A stretch of DNA of 64,000 nucleotides. It comes from Melieria omissa. Lineage: Eukaryota; Arthropoda; Insecta; Diptera; Ulidiidae. Where the stretch lies: positions 87,846,783-87,910,782 of the forward strand of contig OZ020269.1 of assembly GCA_963971225.1 (NCBI GenBank). The letters are read 5' to 3'. The notes beneath the pieces are model-generated. The model saw nothing but the letters and a program-made list of their open reading frames with translations, did not search any database and was not told where the DNA came from. Both the position numbers and the translations under genes were made by a program. Below are positions 1-10,131 of this stretch, piece by piece; within the stretch, counting starts at the first letter, position 1, and each line of letters starts with the position of its first letter.

Positions 1-1282
1 TGTGTAATTCCTTCAGCATTTTTAATGATAGAACTTCTTCAAAATTTGCAGATATATTTCCTGGTTGGATTATGGCAGGTAGAGGGTTAGCTTTTGAAAC
101 TTGGTTATTTTCGTAAGTCCATTGGTCGGCTTTGATGGTGACATTATGAAATTTTATTAAAAAGGTTCCATTTATGTTAACTGATTTTTCGTCTATTTCC
201 ATAACGCCATTATAAGAGTTCAGGAGGAGTACACCGGGATTTATTTCTTCTATTCGTGGTATGTGTTGCGCGTTTGTAATAGTGCAAGCGGGAGGTTGTC
301 CGTTAAGTAAATTTGGTAAACATGTGCTGCTAGTAATATTTTTAAAGTTTCCTTCTTTACAAATTGACACGTCGTTCAAGGTCTTACAATTGCTTATAAT
401 TTCTAAAACAGAATTCTTACATACGATTATGTTATTGTTGGGTATCTTAATGATGGAATTTTCCTTTTTTACTGGTTTCACTATGAACTTTTTACAATTT
501 TCTTCATCTGTTTTTGGTAAGCTAATAATATAAATCAATGTTAGTCCATTTGAGGCTATTTTTACGTCTCCATATTCAATAGCTTCTATGAGGTTGACAT
601 ATATCATTTTTTGGTTATCGAAAAAATCCTTAGTTATTCTTAATTCTAAATCGGATAGGATAAATGAATTAATTATTCCTGCCTTAGACCATTGAATGGC
701 ATAGTCGACATTTATTATTTCTTCTTTTATTATTTTAAGTTTTCTTTCTATTGTTTTTGACAAATCTTTTCTAATTTGGTCGGTTGATTGAATTACCTTT
801 GTAATTGTATTGGTTCTTTTTATCAATTCATTTATCCTTTCCTCCACTAATCTATTTAAAACCACTTGTTGGTTATTGTTTTTCAAAACATCATTTATCT
901 TATCTGTAACAATTTGGCAATCGTCATGATCCGGGGTTCCAGCGACCCATTTCCATATCGTGCCAAGCTCATTTATAGCTCGTCTGGTTCGTGTCGGTTT
1001 TAATCTTCCTAAGATAACTTCGATTTGTTGAATTTCGTGGATAAGGTAGGGATAACTTTCGTCTGTTGTTGCTAAGTCCTCTATCAAGGTTCTCTTTATG
1101 TTGTCGAGTATCAGTTCGTATTGTTCCAAGTTTATTACATGTATTATTCTGAAGGTTGACGTTTGCAGTTTAACCGTTCCGGTCTCGACGGTCACTACCT
1201 GGGCGTTGGTATAGTCAAGTATTTGAACTTCTCCATAGCAGATTGTGGTAAGGCACAGTAATATCAGTGGCGTAATCTCCAT
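1..1282 (-). CDS. errantivirus-type envelope gene, partial (runs off left edge)
   Basis: An open frame starts at an ATG at 1282-1280 and continues to the first base of the window, about 427 codons without a stop. It opens with a hydrophobic signal-like stretch over roughly residues 5-17. A basic RTRR-type cleavage motif sits near residue 100. The following part is rich in Asn, Ile and heptad-like charged residues, with scattered N-glycosylation sequons. This layout fits the Env glycoprotein of insect errantiviruses (Gypsy-type LTR elements), which acts at the membrane of the producing cell. The start lies only about 266 bp from a primer-binding site, with no gag or pol between, so this copy looks like an LTR-leader-env derivative. 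The 3' end is unseen. An ancient endogenous copy; described only. Confidence 0.75.
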   Translation of the reverse strand, partial: MEITPLILLCLTTICYGEVQILDYTNAQVVTVETGTVKLQTSTFRIIHVINLEQYELILDNIKRTLIEDLATTDESYPYLIHEIQQIEVILGRLKPTRTRRAINELGTIWKWVAGTPDHDDCQIVTDKINDVLKNNNQQVVLNRLVEERINELIKRTNTITKVIQSTDQIRKDLSKTIERKLKIIKEEIINVDYAIQWSKAGIINSFILSDLELRITKDFFDNQKMIYVNLIEAIEYGDVKIASNGLTLIYIISLPKTDEENCKKFIVKPVKKENSIIKIPNNNIIVCKNSVLEIISNCKTLNDVSICKEGNFKNITSSTCLPNLLNGQPPACTITNAQHIPRIEEINPGVLLLNSYNGVMEIDEKSVNINGTFLIKFHNVTIKADQWTYENNQVSKANPLPAIIQPGNISANFEEVLSLKMLKELH

Positions 1283-1547
1283 GCTGATGAGTAATGATGA
1301 TCCGTGGAACTTTTTCTTACAATCTCTGGTACTCTCCTCTGCGGTTGTTGTTGCTTCTTGCTGCTGCTTCTGCTTACTCTAACACAGTCCTGATGAGGGG
1401 TGTCTTGTTGCTGCTTCTGCTTACTCTAAGTGACAACACAGTCCTGTCGAGGGGTGTCCTTTTTGCCTCTTCGTCCTGGGCTACTAAGGGTCTGCGGCAG
1501 TTCCTTTTTGTGCTGGTGCCTGCGAGCGGGTCCTACAGGCTTATTGA
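1283..1547 (-). other. untranslated leader of the env element with an internal duplication
   Basis: This stretch joins the primer-binding site to the env start. I see no gag start in it. On the plus strand it contains two copies of a roughly 50-bp unit (about 1357-1404 and 1405-1458). Each has a CTGCTTCTGCTTACTCTAA core and a GGGGTGTC end. One copy has a small GTGACAAC insertion. The CTG-rich part is low complexity. Confidence 0.5.
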
Positions 1548-1565
1548 AGAATACGTTGGGCGCCA
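1548..1565 (-). other. retroelement primer-binding site (TGGCGCC type)
   Basis: Read on the minus strand this begins TGGCGCCCAACGT, the tRNA-Lys-type primer-binding site used by Gypsy-like elements. It directly follows an LTR end (TTATTTAAC). It fixes the element orientation as minus and shows that the 5' end of an LTR element is present. Confidence 0.7.
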
Positions 1566-1885
1566 GTTAAATAAAATAATGCTTTATTTTTAAACAGTTG
1601 AATAAAATTAGACTTTATTTCGATAACGTTGAGGAACGACGGAACAACTGTTCCGTTTGAGTGGTACTTGACGACTGAAGGCAGAAGGCTACTTCAAAAA
1701 TATCGAACAGAAGGGAATTGCGCATGTTGCTGTAACGTGATCAGCAGCTCAAGCTGCAGACATAGCGTCAGCAATTTCGTCCGCACAGTCCGTTGAACCT
1801 CACGCTAAGCTTGCAGCGCGCGTGTAAGAAGCGCTAAGCGCAGCGAAAAATGTTTATTTCGCTCGAAATTTTTGTGCCGTTAACT
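1566..1885 (-). repeat. 5' LTR of the env-carrying element
   Basis: On the minus strand the stretch starts AGTTAACGGC at 1885 and ends TTATTTAAC at 1566, matching the AGTTA...TAAC termini of Gypsy-type LTRs. It contains AATAAA-like signals near the right-hand (U5) end and abuts the primer-binding site. The outer boundary is inferred from the terminal motif alone, since no second LTR is in the window, so it is less sure than the inner one. Confidence 0.5.
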
Positions 1886-2689
1886 TACACACAAAAAATA
1901 AGCGCGAACAAGTGAAATTGTGTTGTTGCTTTTGTTGGCATTTTTGGTGGTTGATTATTTCATTGCGTGTGAAGGCAACGCACACAATTTTGCGAATATT
2001 TTCGGCTAGCCGAAGTGCGTATGGGACCTGCTGCGCTGAAAGCAAGGCGCATAACAGCAACAGTAACATCATCACAGCGCACAGTTGATGTGCGACTGAC
2101 CACATCAACATAAAGCAAATTATGAAAGCTGACTTCGAATTGAGAAGTTTGCCGAAGTCATCGCGAATATGTTCGAATAGCCGAAGTGCGTATGGGACCT
2201 AGTGCGCTGGTACGCAAATTTGTGCCAGTTGACACCTCTATGTGTTTATTTGCTTAGTGGTTATAGCCACTAGGCACTGTTCAATATTATTTGCCATTTT
2301 TGTTGTTGTTGTTGTATTTTTTTTGTTTTACTTTAAATGTCTATTACGATTTTAAAGCACCACGAGACTGTGAAGTGTCTGCGAAAATTAGTAAATTTGT
2401 CTTTAATTTTCTATGTTTCTTCACTTTGTCACTTTTTTGTTTTCGTTCGGCTGCGCGACTGCGCCAGTTAAATGCAAACAACCGATTTGCTTTATGTCTA
2501 GCTTCAGACTGCCTTCCAAACTCAGCCACCTCGATTCTGCTTCCATGTTCGGCACCTTGCGGTATCGTACATTTTCACATACTCAAAAAATGCTGACTTT
2601 GCGGCTTAAGTTACGTACTGGCGGTTCATGCGATATGGTGCACAATTGCATGCCGTCAGTAGACGCAACCTGAGATGTAACTCGCGCTT
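1886..2689. repeat. non-coding flank with a 47-bp direct repeat
   Basis: No gene is supported here. A direct repeat about 170 bp apart is seen at 1992-2038 and 2163-2209, sharing the core TAGCCGAAGTGCGTATGGGA. This suggests remnants of another LTR or satellite-like unit. The rest is T-rich and holds only short overlapping frames. Confidence 0.45.
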
Positions 2690-3716
2690 TCACCATTTGT
2701 TCGTTTGAGTTGAAAAGTGAAAAACAAGGTAAATATGAATTATTATTGCTTTATTATTCCATATTATATTGTTAACTTTTTTACACAGATTGAAATATGG
2801 AGGAACTTTTAATCCTCCAACACAATTGGGGAAATTCCAAATTGTGTGGAAGTCGTTAGCAATCCGTTGCCACTCATGTTTGTGTGGAACTGACAAATAT
2901 ATGCATCCTAATTGGCTCCACAAAACTTCGCAAGTTTCCTTTACAATTTTATTGACGGTCGAGCGCCCCATTTTGAAAGATGTTGAGAACATGTGCTGAC
3001 TACCTCCGTGTGCCAAATATCTACACAAACATGTACACAAACATTATTGTAACATCTGCACTTTACCACAATACTTACGCAAGCGTCAGGAATAGTCTGC
3101 ATTTAGCTGCTATTGGTGGTCTGTTTGAATTTTTTGTTAATCCTTCCTGAACAAGACTAAGTAGCAAATCGAATACATCTTTGTTCATCCTGACCGTTTT
3201 CTTGAATTGCTCTGGATCGTTGTCATACATGTAGGATTGATGTCCTATCCCGGAATAAATAAAATGCCTGGTTGCTTTGATTTTAAATTGTTTATTATTT
3301 AATATATAAATGTAAGAAAACTGTCCGATATGTCTGCGCTCGTTAGCGTCACTCCGATGAATGTCCGCTTGTCCTGTTGTCCGTTCGCTTTCTCTCGTTG
3401 TATCCGCTTTCTCTCGTTGTCTGTCTGCTTTGTGTTGTCTTGCTGTTTGTCCGTTTTCCATGTCCGTCAGTGATGTATTTGAAAGGTCCGTCCACGTTGT
3501 CATTCGTTTGTTAGGCGATCCCACATACATTTCGTCGAAAGATGTTGCAAAAAGACCGTATTCATCACGGTCTTGGTAGAGGCCTCTAACCCACATTCGA
3601 CGCTTCGATTTAATAGAATTTAGACATTCCCGAATTTCGAACATTAGTAGCATAACTACTAATATTTCAATCATATCAGTAAAATCCATTTTCAAAGGCG
3701 CCGTACAAAAGACCAA
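2690..3716 (-). pseudogene. PIF/Harbinger transposase, broken
   Basis: Two collinear minus-strand frames (3716-3075, then 3040-2690) match the PIF/Harbinger nuclease family (DDE superfamily). The first holds a KSKRRMWVRGL motif near residue 37, the usual N-terminal RRWWVRP-like segment, and further on a VRMNKDVFDLLLSLV segment. The second holds CRYLAHGGS, then STVNKIVKETCEVLW and WNFPNCVG. The usual catalytic GAIDGKH after that motif is absent and the C-terminal half is missing. A 296-bp solo LTR interrupts the first frame; removing it with one 4-bp duplication restores a continuous frame. Harbinger elements move by cut and paste and need a second Myb-like protein, which I do not see. Non-functional. 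Confidence 0.8.
3226..3529. mobile_element. solo LTR (3230-3525) with 4-bp target duplication inside the Harbinger transposase
   Basis: The inserted sequence begins TGTAGGATTG and ends GATCCCACA, the TG...CA of an LTR. It is flanked by TACA at 3226-3229 and 3526-3529. Cutting out the LTR plus one TACA rejoins the transposase codons exactly, which confirms both ends. The interior has repeated TTTCTCTCGTTGT and TGTCCG words. It is 296 bp, with no internal region, so it is a recombined solo LTR. Confidence 0.85.
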
Positions 3717-3988
3717 AACAATCTTTCCTTGTCGTCAATGCTTATGTTTTCGCATATACTTTCTTGTTTCCCACTAAACCAGTCTTTAATCCAGTTTACT
3801 ATTGATACAAAAGCTTTAACAACCAAATTGTAGGCGTTCTTCATCATGGTCCAAATAGCTTTGAATATTCTTGTCGTGTTTTGTTGGTCGGCTTTTCTGG
3901 ACAGATATTCTATCCTGTCACGGCCGCCATGTAATAAGTAAAACGGTCTAGCGATGTTGTTAATTGTGTGTCCAAAGACAGACTGACT
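3692..3988 (-). other. unrecognised 98-codon open frame, no clear start
   Basis: A stop-bounded frame (stop at 3694-3692) runs for 98 codons in the minus direction and overlaps the start of the Harbinger transposase. It is rich in Lys, Ile and Trp in its second half (for example WTMMKNAY and NWIKDWFSGK). I do not recognise the family. It may be a piece of an older retroelement next to the Harbinger insertion. The AATAAAGTCAGTC word just upstream (3978-3991) also occurs near 5900-5912, where it lies in an LTR-like stretch. Confidence 0.25.
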
Positions 3989-4187
3989 TTATTTTCAAAA
4001 TTCAAAATCATCAGCTTAAGCTGTGCACTAAATATGCAGACCGGCTAGCGTGCGAAAATGCTGACGCTGCGGTATACACGTTTAGTGCGCGGAGTCAGTT
4101 GCTGAGACCTCGCTTGAACACTTGTGACACTCATTGCTACACACGCTTTGAGTGCTTCTGAGTGTATTTACCGCTTGGTGTAGCTTA
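3989..4187. repeat. LTR-like remnant, no gene
   Basis: Non-coding. It contains a GACTGACTTTATTTT word shared with the LTR-like stretch near 5890-5915, so a related LTR fragment is likely. Boundaries cannot be set. Confidence 0.3.
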
Positions 4188-4189
4188 AT

Positions 4190-4530
4190 GGGAACTCGGT
4201 GTATGCCAAATCAACACTATGGAGTGCAGCATCTTTTGCATGTTGATCGGCAAATGCATTCCCTTCAATGCCAATATGAGATTAAACCTAAAAGACTTTG
4301 ATTTTTTTGTTTTTCGCGAAGTATGTGCAGATGCCGATGAATGCAAGCAATGAATGGCGTGGAATTGCTCCGATCCTGTATGGCTTCAAGGTACGACCGA
4401 CTATCGCTGAATATCCAAAGCTTTCTCTCGTTTTAAGCTCGCTTTGAGCCGAAGCCATCGCTGAGTCGATGGCGAAAGCTTCGGCCTGATAGACAGTACA
4501 GGTACCACGCACAGGAACGCAGATCCACAT
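4190..4530 (-). pseudogene. RNase H domain of a non-LTR retrotransposon, fragment
   Basis: The minus strand encodes a VYQAEAFAIDSAM segment, the glutamate-bearing motif of RNase H domains in R1/I/Jockey-type elements. After a frame change it encodes HIGIEGNAFADQHAKDAA, the C-terminal histidine/aspartate motif of the same domain. Reverse transcriptase is not present and both ends are abrupt. It is a truncated relic sitting directly against the Gypsy gag relic to its right. Confidence 0.7.
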
Positions 4531-4599
4531 TCACCAGTTTCGACCAACTAGTGTCGCGGATAGGACGGAGTTGCCACGGCTTACATAAGTATAAGCGAT

Positions 4600-5217
4600 A
4601 GTTGGTGGTACACTATTTGGTAGAATTCGGGGATTGTGCTGCTGCCTTGGACTAAGGTGGTTATTTGCTATTCAGTTCCTAAACCTCTTTTATGTGCGTA
4701 ATGCAGTGTTAGACATTTGAAAATTGATGACCAGTTTAATGGCGTGTTGTATGATTCAAGGACTATATCGGCGTTGCCAATAATTTTGTTTCGTATTACG
4801 CTTACAATGCCGTAATACTTTGGCGATCCTCTAAGATGCTCGTAGATTTTAAGAATGCAGTCTGCGCTTTGTTTTCCAAGAACTGAATTATCCAGGCTGT
4901 CCCGAGAATTCCCTAAGGCTTTTTACTACGTCGGGTATACGATCTAATTCAGCCAAATTTCTATCTACATTTACGTCGATGGATTGGTCAGTCTCGTTGC
5001 TAATGTCTGAACCTGGATTAATCATACTCTCGAATATTTGTCTACCGTCTCTAGCTAGAATGTCTTTGACTATTCTGCTTACCTCTTGTGTCACATCGGT
5101 GAGGTTGACCGGGGTTGAATTCGATGGTAGAAGGGTGGGTGGGTTTAGGATTGGCGCGACACTAGAACCTGGATTGGTCTCTAAACGAGCTGGTCTTATC
5201 AAATTGTTGGGATTCAT
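4600..5217 (-). pseudogene. Gypsy-type gag, disrupted
   Basis: The frame starts at 5217 and runs 109 codons to a stop near 4888. The start region is typical of gag proteins in the Gypsy group, with Pro/Asn-rich N-terminal text and an IPDVVKSLREFSG segment. Homology continues in another frame towards 4600 (segments such as SVIRNKIIGNADIVL and TTLVQGS), so at least one stop and one frameshift break it. No zinc knuckle is left. The gene would encode the structural capsid protein. Its leader and primer-binding site are recognisable upstream, so this is the 5' part of one element whose pol is lost here. Confidence 0.75.
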
Positions 5218-5839
5218 ATTTGTATTTAAAAAAATAAATTTGAGAAAATAAATGTTTTTTAAATGCCATTTCTTAACAATATATATTTTTTTTCAATTTG
5301 CTTACTCCCTTTCTTTTCTATGAATATCGTTTTCCAGATGTGTTTTTGTGTTTTTTTCGTGTATTTTACTTATTTTTTTAACACAATACGGATCTTCTAA
5401 TACAACTTTTCCGTCTTCTTGTTTTTTGTTTTTTTTTGGTGGGTTTCCGCTCTTTACTGCCTTAATTATCGCCTTGTTAAAACTCTTTTTCATAAAACAT
5501 TTATTTTTGTATGTTTCCACTTCTTAAAATAAAATTGGAATGGACTCACATTACAATCATTAAATTATTGCCATTTGGTACGTTGCGGGTGAGTGGGTAT
5601 CTGAACTAATTGGGGGAACTGTTACAATCCTGTTCGTCTGGCTTTCCTCCGGTTGAACGCCCGTTTGCTGCTGGTTGTTGCTTTCGCTGCTATTCGCTTG
5701 TTATTTGCTGCTTTCCGCTATTGCTTGTTCACTATTGTTACTACTAGGGGGCCTTCGCGAAACTTTCAATTGCACAATTCCTCCTTGAGATGATTTGGCT
5801 CCTTAAAATTACCGGCACTACAAATCACTACTCTTATTG
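5218..5839 (-). other. 5' leader of the Gypsy gag element
   Basis: This lies between the primer-binding site at 5840-5857 and the gag start. It contains a Lys-rich 72-codon minus-strand frame (5520-5302) that I do not recognise and that may be chance in A-rich text. Part of it on the plus strand is CTGCTTTCGCTG-like low complexity (5655-5740). Confidence 0.45.
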
Positions 5840-6106
5840 GTCCCTGCTCGGGCGCCATTTAAATTTTTGAGTTGTTTTCCAATTGCTTGATCGATCAAGA
5901 CTGACTTTATTTCCATCTTTGTTCTTAACCTTGAACCTTGCAGCTTCCTTGAACAGGTCTGCGGGTTTAACTGCTGGTTGAGCCCCCTCCAGGCTGGTGG
6001 CCTGGATTTCCATGGCCCACTTCTCCCGAGTGAGTTTTGCCAATTTTTCCAATTTTCTTACTACAAAAGCTAGTCCACTTGCCGAGATCTGATCGCGAAA
6101 CTGCAC
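5834..6106 (-). other. 90-codon open frame spanning an LTR end and primer-binding site
   Basis: A minus-strand frame begins at an ATG at 6106 and reads through an AATAAAGTCAGTC word and the primer-binding site. The first two thirds (LEKLAKLTREKWAMEIQ and similar) look like real protein, faintly like BEL-type gag, but I cannot assign it. The last third is LTR/PBS text. The frame is probably a chimera made where a gag fragment abuts an LTR. Confidence 0.3.
5840..5857 (-). other. primer-binding site, tRNA-Lys type
   Basis: The minus strand reads TGGCGCCCGAGCAGGGAC. It differs by one base from the 18-nt tRNA-Lys3 primer site known from many retroviruses and Osvaldo-like elements. The identical 18-mer recurs at 11522-11539, which ties the two relics to related elements. 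Confidence 0.8.
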
Positions 6107-6230
6107 AACACAACTAACGAGTTCTTCATTACGCGAGCAGGGTTGCTTTTTCGTACTTGTTGCACATTGTTAACTACACAAAGAACTGGTTCAGCTCCAG
6201 TGGATGCTGTCAAGTGATTCACACGTGTTT

Positions 6231-6830
6231 TTAGCCTGAAAATGCGTCCGCTACTATGTTTGATTTACCAGACTTGTAAATTAAGTCGTAGTTATATTCT
6301 TCTAACCTAGTTTTCCATCTCTTCAACTTTGCGTTATAGTTTCTATTGCTAAGGGCCAATGTGAGGGGTTGGTGGACGGTATATATCCTAATTTTCTTTG
6401 CGCCGTACAGGTATGAGCGAAGGTTGCCAAGAGCCCACACTATAGCGATCATCTCTTTCACAATTTGTCGCGTAGTTCTCCTCTGTCTTGTTCAAGGAGC
6501 GCGAGATGTACGCTATTGGCTTATCCTTTCCGGGTTTCCCTGGGACAACAGAGCACCAATTGCGTAGTCCGAGGCTTCAGTTGTCAAGTTGAATGATTTT
6601 TCGAAATCAGGGAAAGCAAATATTTCTGAGGAGGTTTAAGAGTTCTTTGAAATTGTATTGTATTGTAGACACTGAGTTGTACTGACGCAAGCACGTATGT
6701 TGAAGAAGCTCCCGCGAAATCGCTTATAACCTTGAGCAGTTTGTTCCCCACGACGTCCTGTCGGTAGTCGGTGACAACGGAAATTCTGTCATCTGCTTGG
6801 ATGTCATCCTAGGAATCGTTTCAAATCTTT
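6231..6830 (-). pseudogene. Gypsy-type pol fragment (RNase H end of reverse transcriptase)
   Basis: The frame 6461-6231 encodes KEMIAIVWALGNLRSYLYG, then YTVHQPLTLAL (the DHQPL motif with Asp changed to Val), a KRWKTRLEEYNYDLIYK segment and an ADAFSG end. This is the tether/RNase H region of Gypsy-group polymerases. Upstream, to about 6600, another frame carries LTTEASDYAIGALLSQG, so one frameshift separates them. Integrase is absent. The piece is 5'- and 3'-truncated and inactive; the altered HQPL motif supports long decay. Confidence 0.8.
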
Positions 6831-6968
6831 TAAGTTATTTAGTTTAGTTTATTAATTAATAGTCAAATAGAAGCAAAGTCATACTGACTAGCATTTACAA
6901 TTAGATATAGATAATATAAACAAAACACTTAAAATTAAATCAAAATTAACAACATAAAAGTTAATGCA
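6831..6968. other. short AT-rich spacer, no gene seen
   Basis: This is a low-complexity AT-rich stretch between the pol relic and the LTR-B copy. Nothing is recognised. Confidence 0.5.
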
Positions 6969-7320
6969 CTCCGCTAAAAAATTAGAGTGCGCCACCACTT
7001 GGCCCCTCTGGATTTGCTGCAAAATAAAATAAAGTTTTTTAGTGTTATTACAAAAGAGGTTTATTACCCGTTTCTTCGGCTCTCCAAACAGAAGTGAGTC
7101 GCCTCGACTAAATTAACTTAACTCTAAGCTTATGGTTCTATGCCGCTTATTGTCTAATTCCGCTGATTTGGCGCTTCCCACGATGGTGTGCATTGTCAGC
7201 GACTTAGCCGGATACGCGTGCAGCGCGCGAGGATCGAATTGCACTTAGCACATGCACCGTCAGCAGCTTAAGGTAGGTGCATTTGCTAAGGTGGCAGAGC
7301 TAGCGTGTTAACTTAAATGT
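6969..7320 (-). repeat. LTR-B copy 1
   Basis: This 350-bp stretch recurs at 16190-16530 in the same orientation, with shared words such as GCCACCACTTGGCCCCTCTGG and GCGCTTCCCACGATGG. An AATAAA signal on the minus strand (near 7060) and a stem-forming start fit an LTR read on the minus strand. No internal coding region is attached, so it is a solo or truncated LTR. Confidence 0.65.
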
Positions 7321-7900
7321 GGGGATGCCGCCCAAAAAACAAATGTCAATGATATGGATTCCTGTATTTCACTTATATATGGTTTAGATTTCAAAGTTCT
7401 TATTAATTATTTAACAAAACGCTTCTTCTGCTGGTGTTGACTCGGCGGCGACTCGATGTGGAAAGAGGAAGATGGCCGCGCTTGCATCGCCATTCTGGGT
7501 TGCTTAATTGGGAGTGCCGCCACTGCAGCCCGTTCCAACAGGAGTTGCCAGCTTAGTTTGTTCAAGTTGCGTAATTGGGAGTGCTACCACTGCAGCCCGA
7601 TCCTACATTAATATATAATAAATTCACTACAAAAACAAAAATGACTAAGGTGCCAGAAGATTTACTTTATCCAGCTGTCCTTTGAAGCATGATCTAGTGA
7701 AAGACAGATTTAAGAGAATTGATTTTTTTTTTTTTTATTTATTTATTTGAGTCTATTGTACAGTTAAGTAGCTTACAGACTAACTACAGATTAGTTACTT
7801 AAAGTAAGTGTTTAAGCTATGTTTAAAAGACAATTTGGAAGATGAAAAATCAATAAAATTATAAAGTGAATTAACTTCAGCTTTGGATAACTTATTAAAG
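7321..7900. repeat. non-coding LTR-like text with a 37-bp direct repeat
   Basis: Direct copies at 7500-7536 and 7566-7602 share the core TAATTGGGAGTGC and CCACTGCAGCCCG. The stretch GCTTCTTCTGCTGGTGTTGACTC near 7420 resembles text near 10565, hinting at a related LTR. No gene is supported. Confidence 0.45.
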
Positions 7901-8056
7901 TCACATATAGCCCGTGTTGTGGTGTCGACATTTGTTAGATTGCCGCAACCCTGGGTCGGCTTTAATACCATCAGCCGTAAGAATGTATCCTAAAAACCTC
8001 TGTATCCTCGACCTCTTCCCTAAAGTAAAGTGTGTTTTCTCCAGGTTCACTTTCAG

Positions 8057-8329
8057 GTTAGTGTTATGGTGAACCCGATCTAGGAAAGCAAACACACGAG
8101 TTTCTTTTAACTGTAGGTTTATTACAATTAAGTTTAACGTTCTTTTGCTTAGAAAACTGTTTTTATGAATTTGAATTCCCGACCGGATTTTATCCGGTAT
8201 TTTGCCGCTGTTCCGTACGCGTAGACAGCCGTGTTGTTTCGTGCATACTGCCGGTGCTGCCCTTTCATTTCTTGCACGCGGCGTTGCCACCTGCAATGGG
8301 TTGCCGTGCACCCTCTTCCCTACAGTTAG
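8057..8329 (-). mobile_element. solo LTR (8062-8324) with 5-bp duplication GTTAG
   Basis: On the plus strand the insert begins TGTTATGGTG and ends CCCTACA, and GTTAG flanks both sides (8057-8061, 8325-8329). Excision with one GTTAG rejoins the reverse-transcriptase codons. A minus-strand TGTAATAAACC suggests a poly(A) signal and so minus orientation. An inverted CCGGAT...ATCCGG word sits near 8180. It is 263 bp. A 5-bp duplication fits Copia or BEL type. Confidence 0.85.
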
Positions 8330-8600
8330 CTTCCGACAATGTTGCAAAGACTGCCTCGATGTTTTGTAGATGCTCTTCCGCAGTTTTTCCAAAGACGATT
8401 ATATCATCGATGTCCACGTAGCAAATTTTCCTAATATGTTTCTTCAGTACATCGTCAATCATCCTTAGGGAAATTGCAGGCGCATTTTTAAGACCGAATG
8501 GTAGCGACAAGAATTCGTACTTGCCGTTCATCGTGGAGAACACAGTTTTAGGGTCGTCGAATCCCTTCATCAATATTTGATGAAAACCTGATGCTAAATC

Positions 8601-8715
8601 TCTTTGAATGCAACGTTTATTCAGTGTGAAATGAAATACAATGAAGTGATGCTATACATAGTATACAATTTAAGAAACAGTGATGCCAACTCTTACATAT
8701 TTTGCATATTCAACA
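8601..8715 (-). repeat. 3' LTR of the Copia-like element
   Basis: This is a 115-bp copy closely matching 10132-10246, with a few substitutions and one small gap. It starts TGTTGAATATGC and ends CATTCAAAGA on the minus strand. The unusual GA end is supported by the 5-bp target duplication. Confidence 0.85.
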
Positions 8716-8790
8716 GCCCTTCTCAAAATATGTATACATATTCACTAAACCAAATTCAAATTGGCATCATTAAAACGTATTAAACAAAAT

Positions 8791-9932
8791 TCAATATAAA
8801 CCCATTGCCCTCGTGAATTTACAATGCTTAACTTTTTCTAAATTCTTTGTAAGAATGTCCGCTAGAATTTCATCGGTACTTATATAATTCAAACTTATTT
8901 CACCGTTTTTATACAAGTCACGAATGTGATGAAATTTTATGTCAATATGTTTGCTTCTAGCGTGATAAATTGGGTTTTTGACTAAGTGTTGAGTGCCCTG
9001 ATTGTCGCTGTTTAAAGTTATAGGCGCTGAATTCTGGAAACCCATTACGTTCAGGAGCTTCTTCACGTAAACTGCTTCCTTCGCAGCATTTGACAGCGCT
9101 ACATATTCTGCTTCGGTGCTGCTGAGGGAAACGATCTTTACTTTTTAGATTCCCACGAGAAAACACTGCCTGCTGCAGCAAACACGTAGCCGGCGTATGA
9201 TTTCCTATCGCTGGCGTCTCCTCCCCAATCGGAATCAAAAAAGCATTGTATCGGCTCTCCAGTCTTTTGATAGTGAATTTTGTAATTAGATGACCCTCTG
9301 AGGTATCGAAGTATATGTTTGGCACCAGCCTGGTGCTCGGAGTGAGTGTTCGTGTTCCATTGCGAAAGCTTGCACTCGGAGTGTAGAATATCTGGCCGCA
9401 TAGAAATGGCCAGGTACATCAAGGAAACGATTAACGACTGGTACTCGGTTGGATTGACTTTTTCGCAGCTGTCGTCGGAGCAGCTCACCTGGAACCCTGC
9501 AGTCAGCGGCGTCGCCATGGGCGTACAGTTCTTCATGCCGTATTGATTTAGAAGGTCTTCGATGTACTTTCGCTGACACACAGTGATTGCATCAGTCTCG
9601 CCTATACGATCTATCTCCATGCCCAAGAAGTAGTGTAGCTGGCCTCCGTCAACGACAACAATCCAACAATGTTTAATGTGGTTTATTTGTGAAGGTTTTA
9701 CACAAAGCAAGATGCTGGCGAGCGCTTTCTTGTCCTTATTATCAAATGCTTCCGATTCTGCAGCACCTGCCGATTCACTTTTTACGTCTTTTCCGCTTAT
9801 GATTCCCATAGTTCTGAGTGAACGAGTACACTCTTCATATGTACTGACCAAATTGGTTTCATCCAATTTTTCAGTTGCGTAAAGACCGCCTGCACTCATT
9901 TTACCACCGTTTTCACAACATACGCAACTCAA
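8791..9932 (-). pseudogene. fused gag/pol remnant of the Copia-like element
   Basis: The frame 9932-9138 begins with gag-like text (roughly residues 1-90: KLDETNLVSTYEE, KKALASILLCVK). It then passes in frame into the tail of a Copia reverse transcriptase (GGQLHYFLGMEID, KYIEDLLNQYGM, PTEYQSLIVSLMYLA, ILRYLRGS, DSDWGGD.SDRKSYAGYVF). A one-base frameshift near 9138 then leads to the RNase H end (LSSTEAEYVALS; NPIYHARSKHIDIKFHHIRD; ILADILTKNL) ending at 8791. The gag-to-polymerase joint near residue 90 shows that a deletion removed the middle of the element while keeping the frame. It could not mobilise itself but keeps LTRs and primer site. Confidence 0.8.
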
Positions 9933-10116
9933 TTTTTCTTTTTCAACTTAATTTCAACTTCACGACGAACGCGAGACAGAGTTCTTTTTTTTCAACTTCA
10001 CGACGAACGCGAGTCAGAGTTCTTTTTATTTTATTTTTATTCAACTTAATTTAAACTTTTCGCGACGAACCCCAAACAGATCCTTTTTATTTTTATTTTT
10101 TCGTTAATGTATGCGG

Positions 10117-10131
10117 CCTGGGCCCATAACC
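10117..10131 (-). other. Copia-type primer-binding site
   Basis: The minus strand reads GGTTATGGGCCCAGG directly after the LTR. It matches the anticodon-side half-tRNA-iMet primer known for Copia. Confidence 0.8.

Noticed and set aside
1294..1593. 99-codon plus-strand Leu-rich frame
   Set aside because: It is the reverse of the CAG-rich retroelement leader; no independent evidence of coding.
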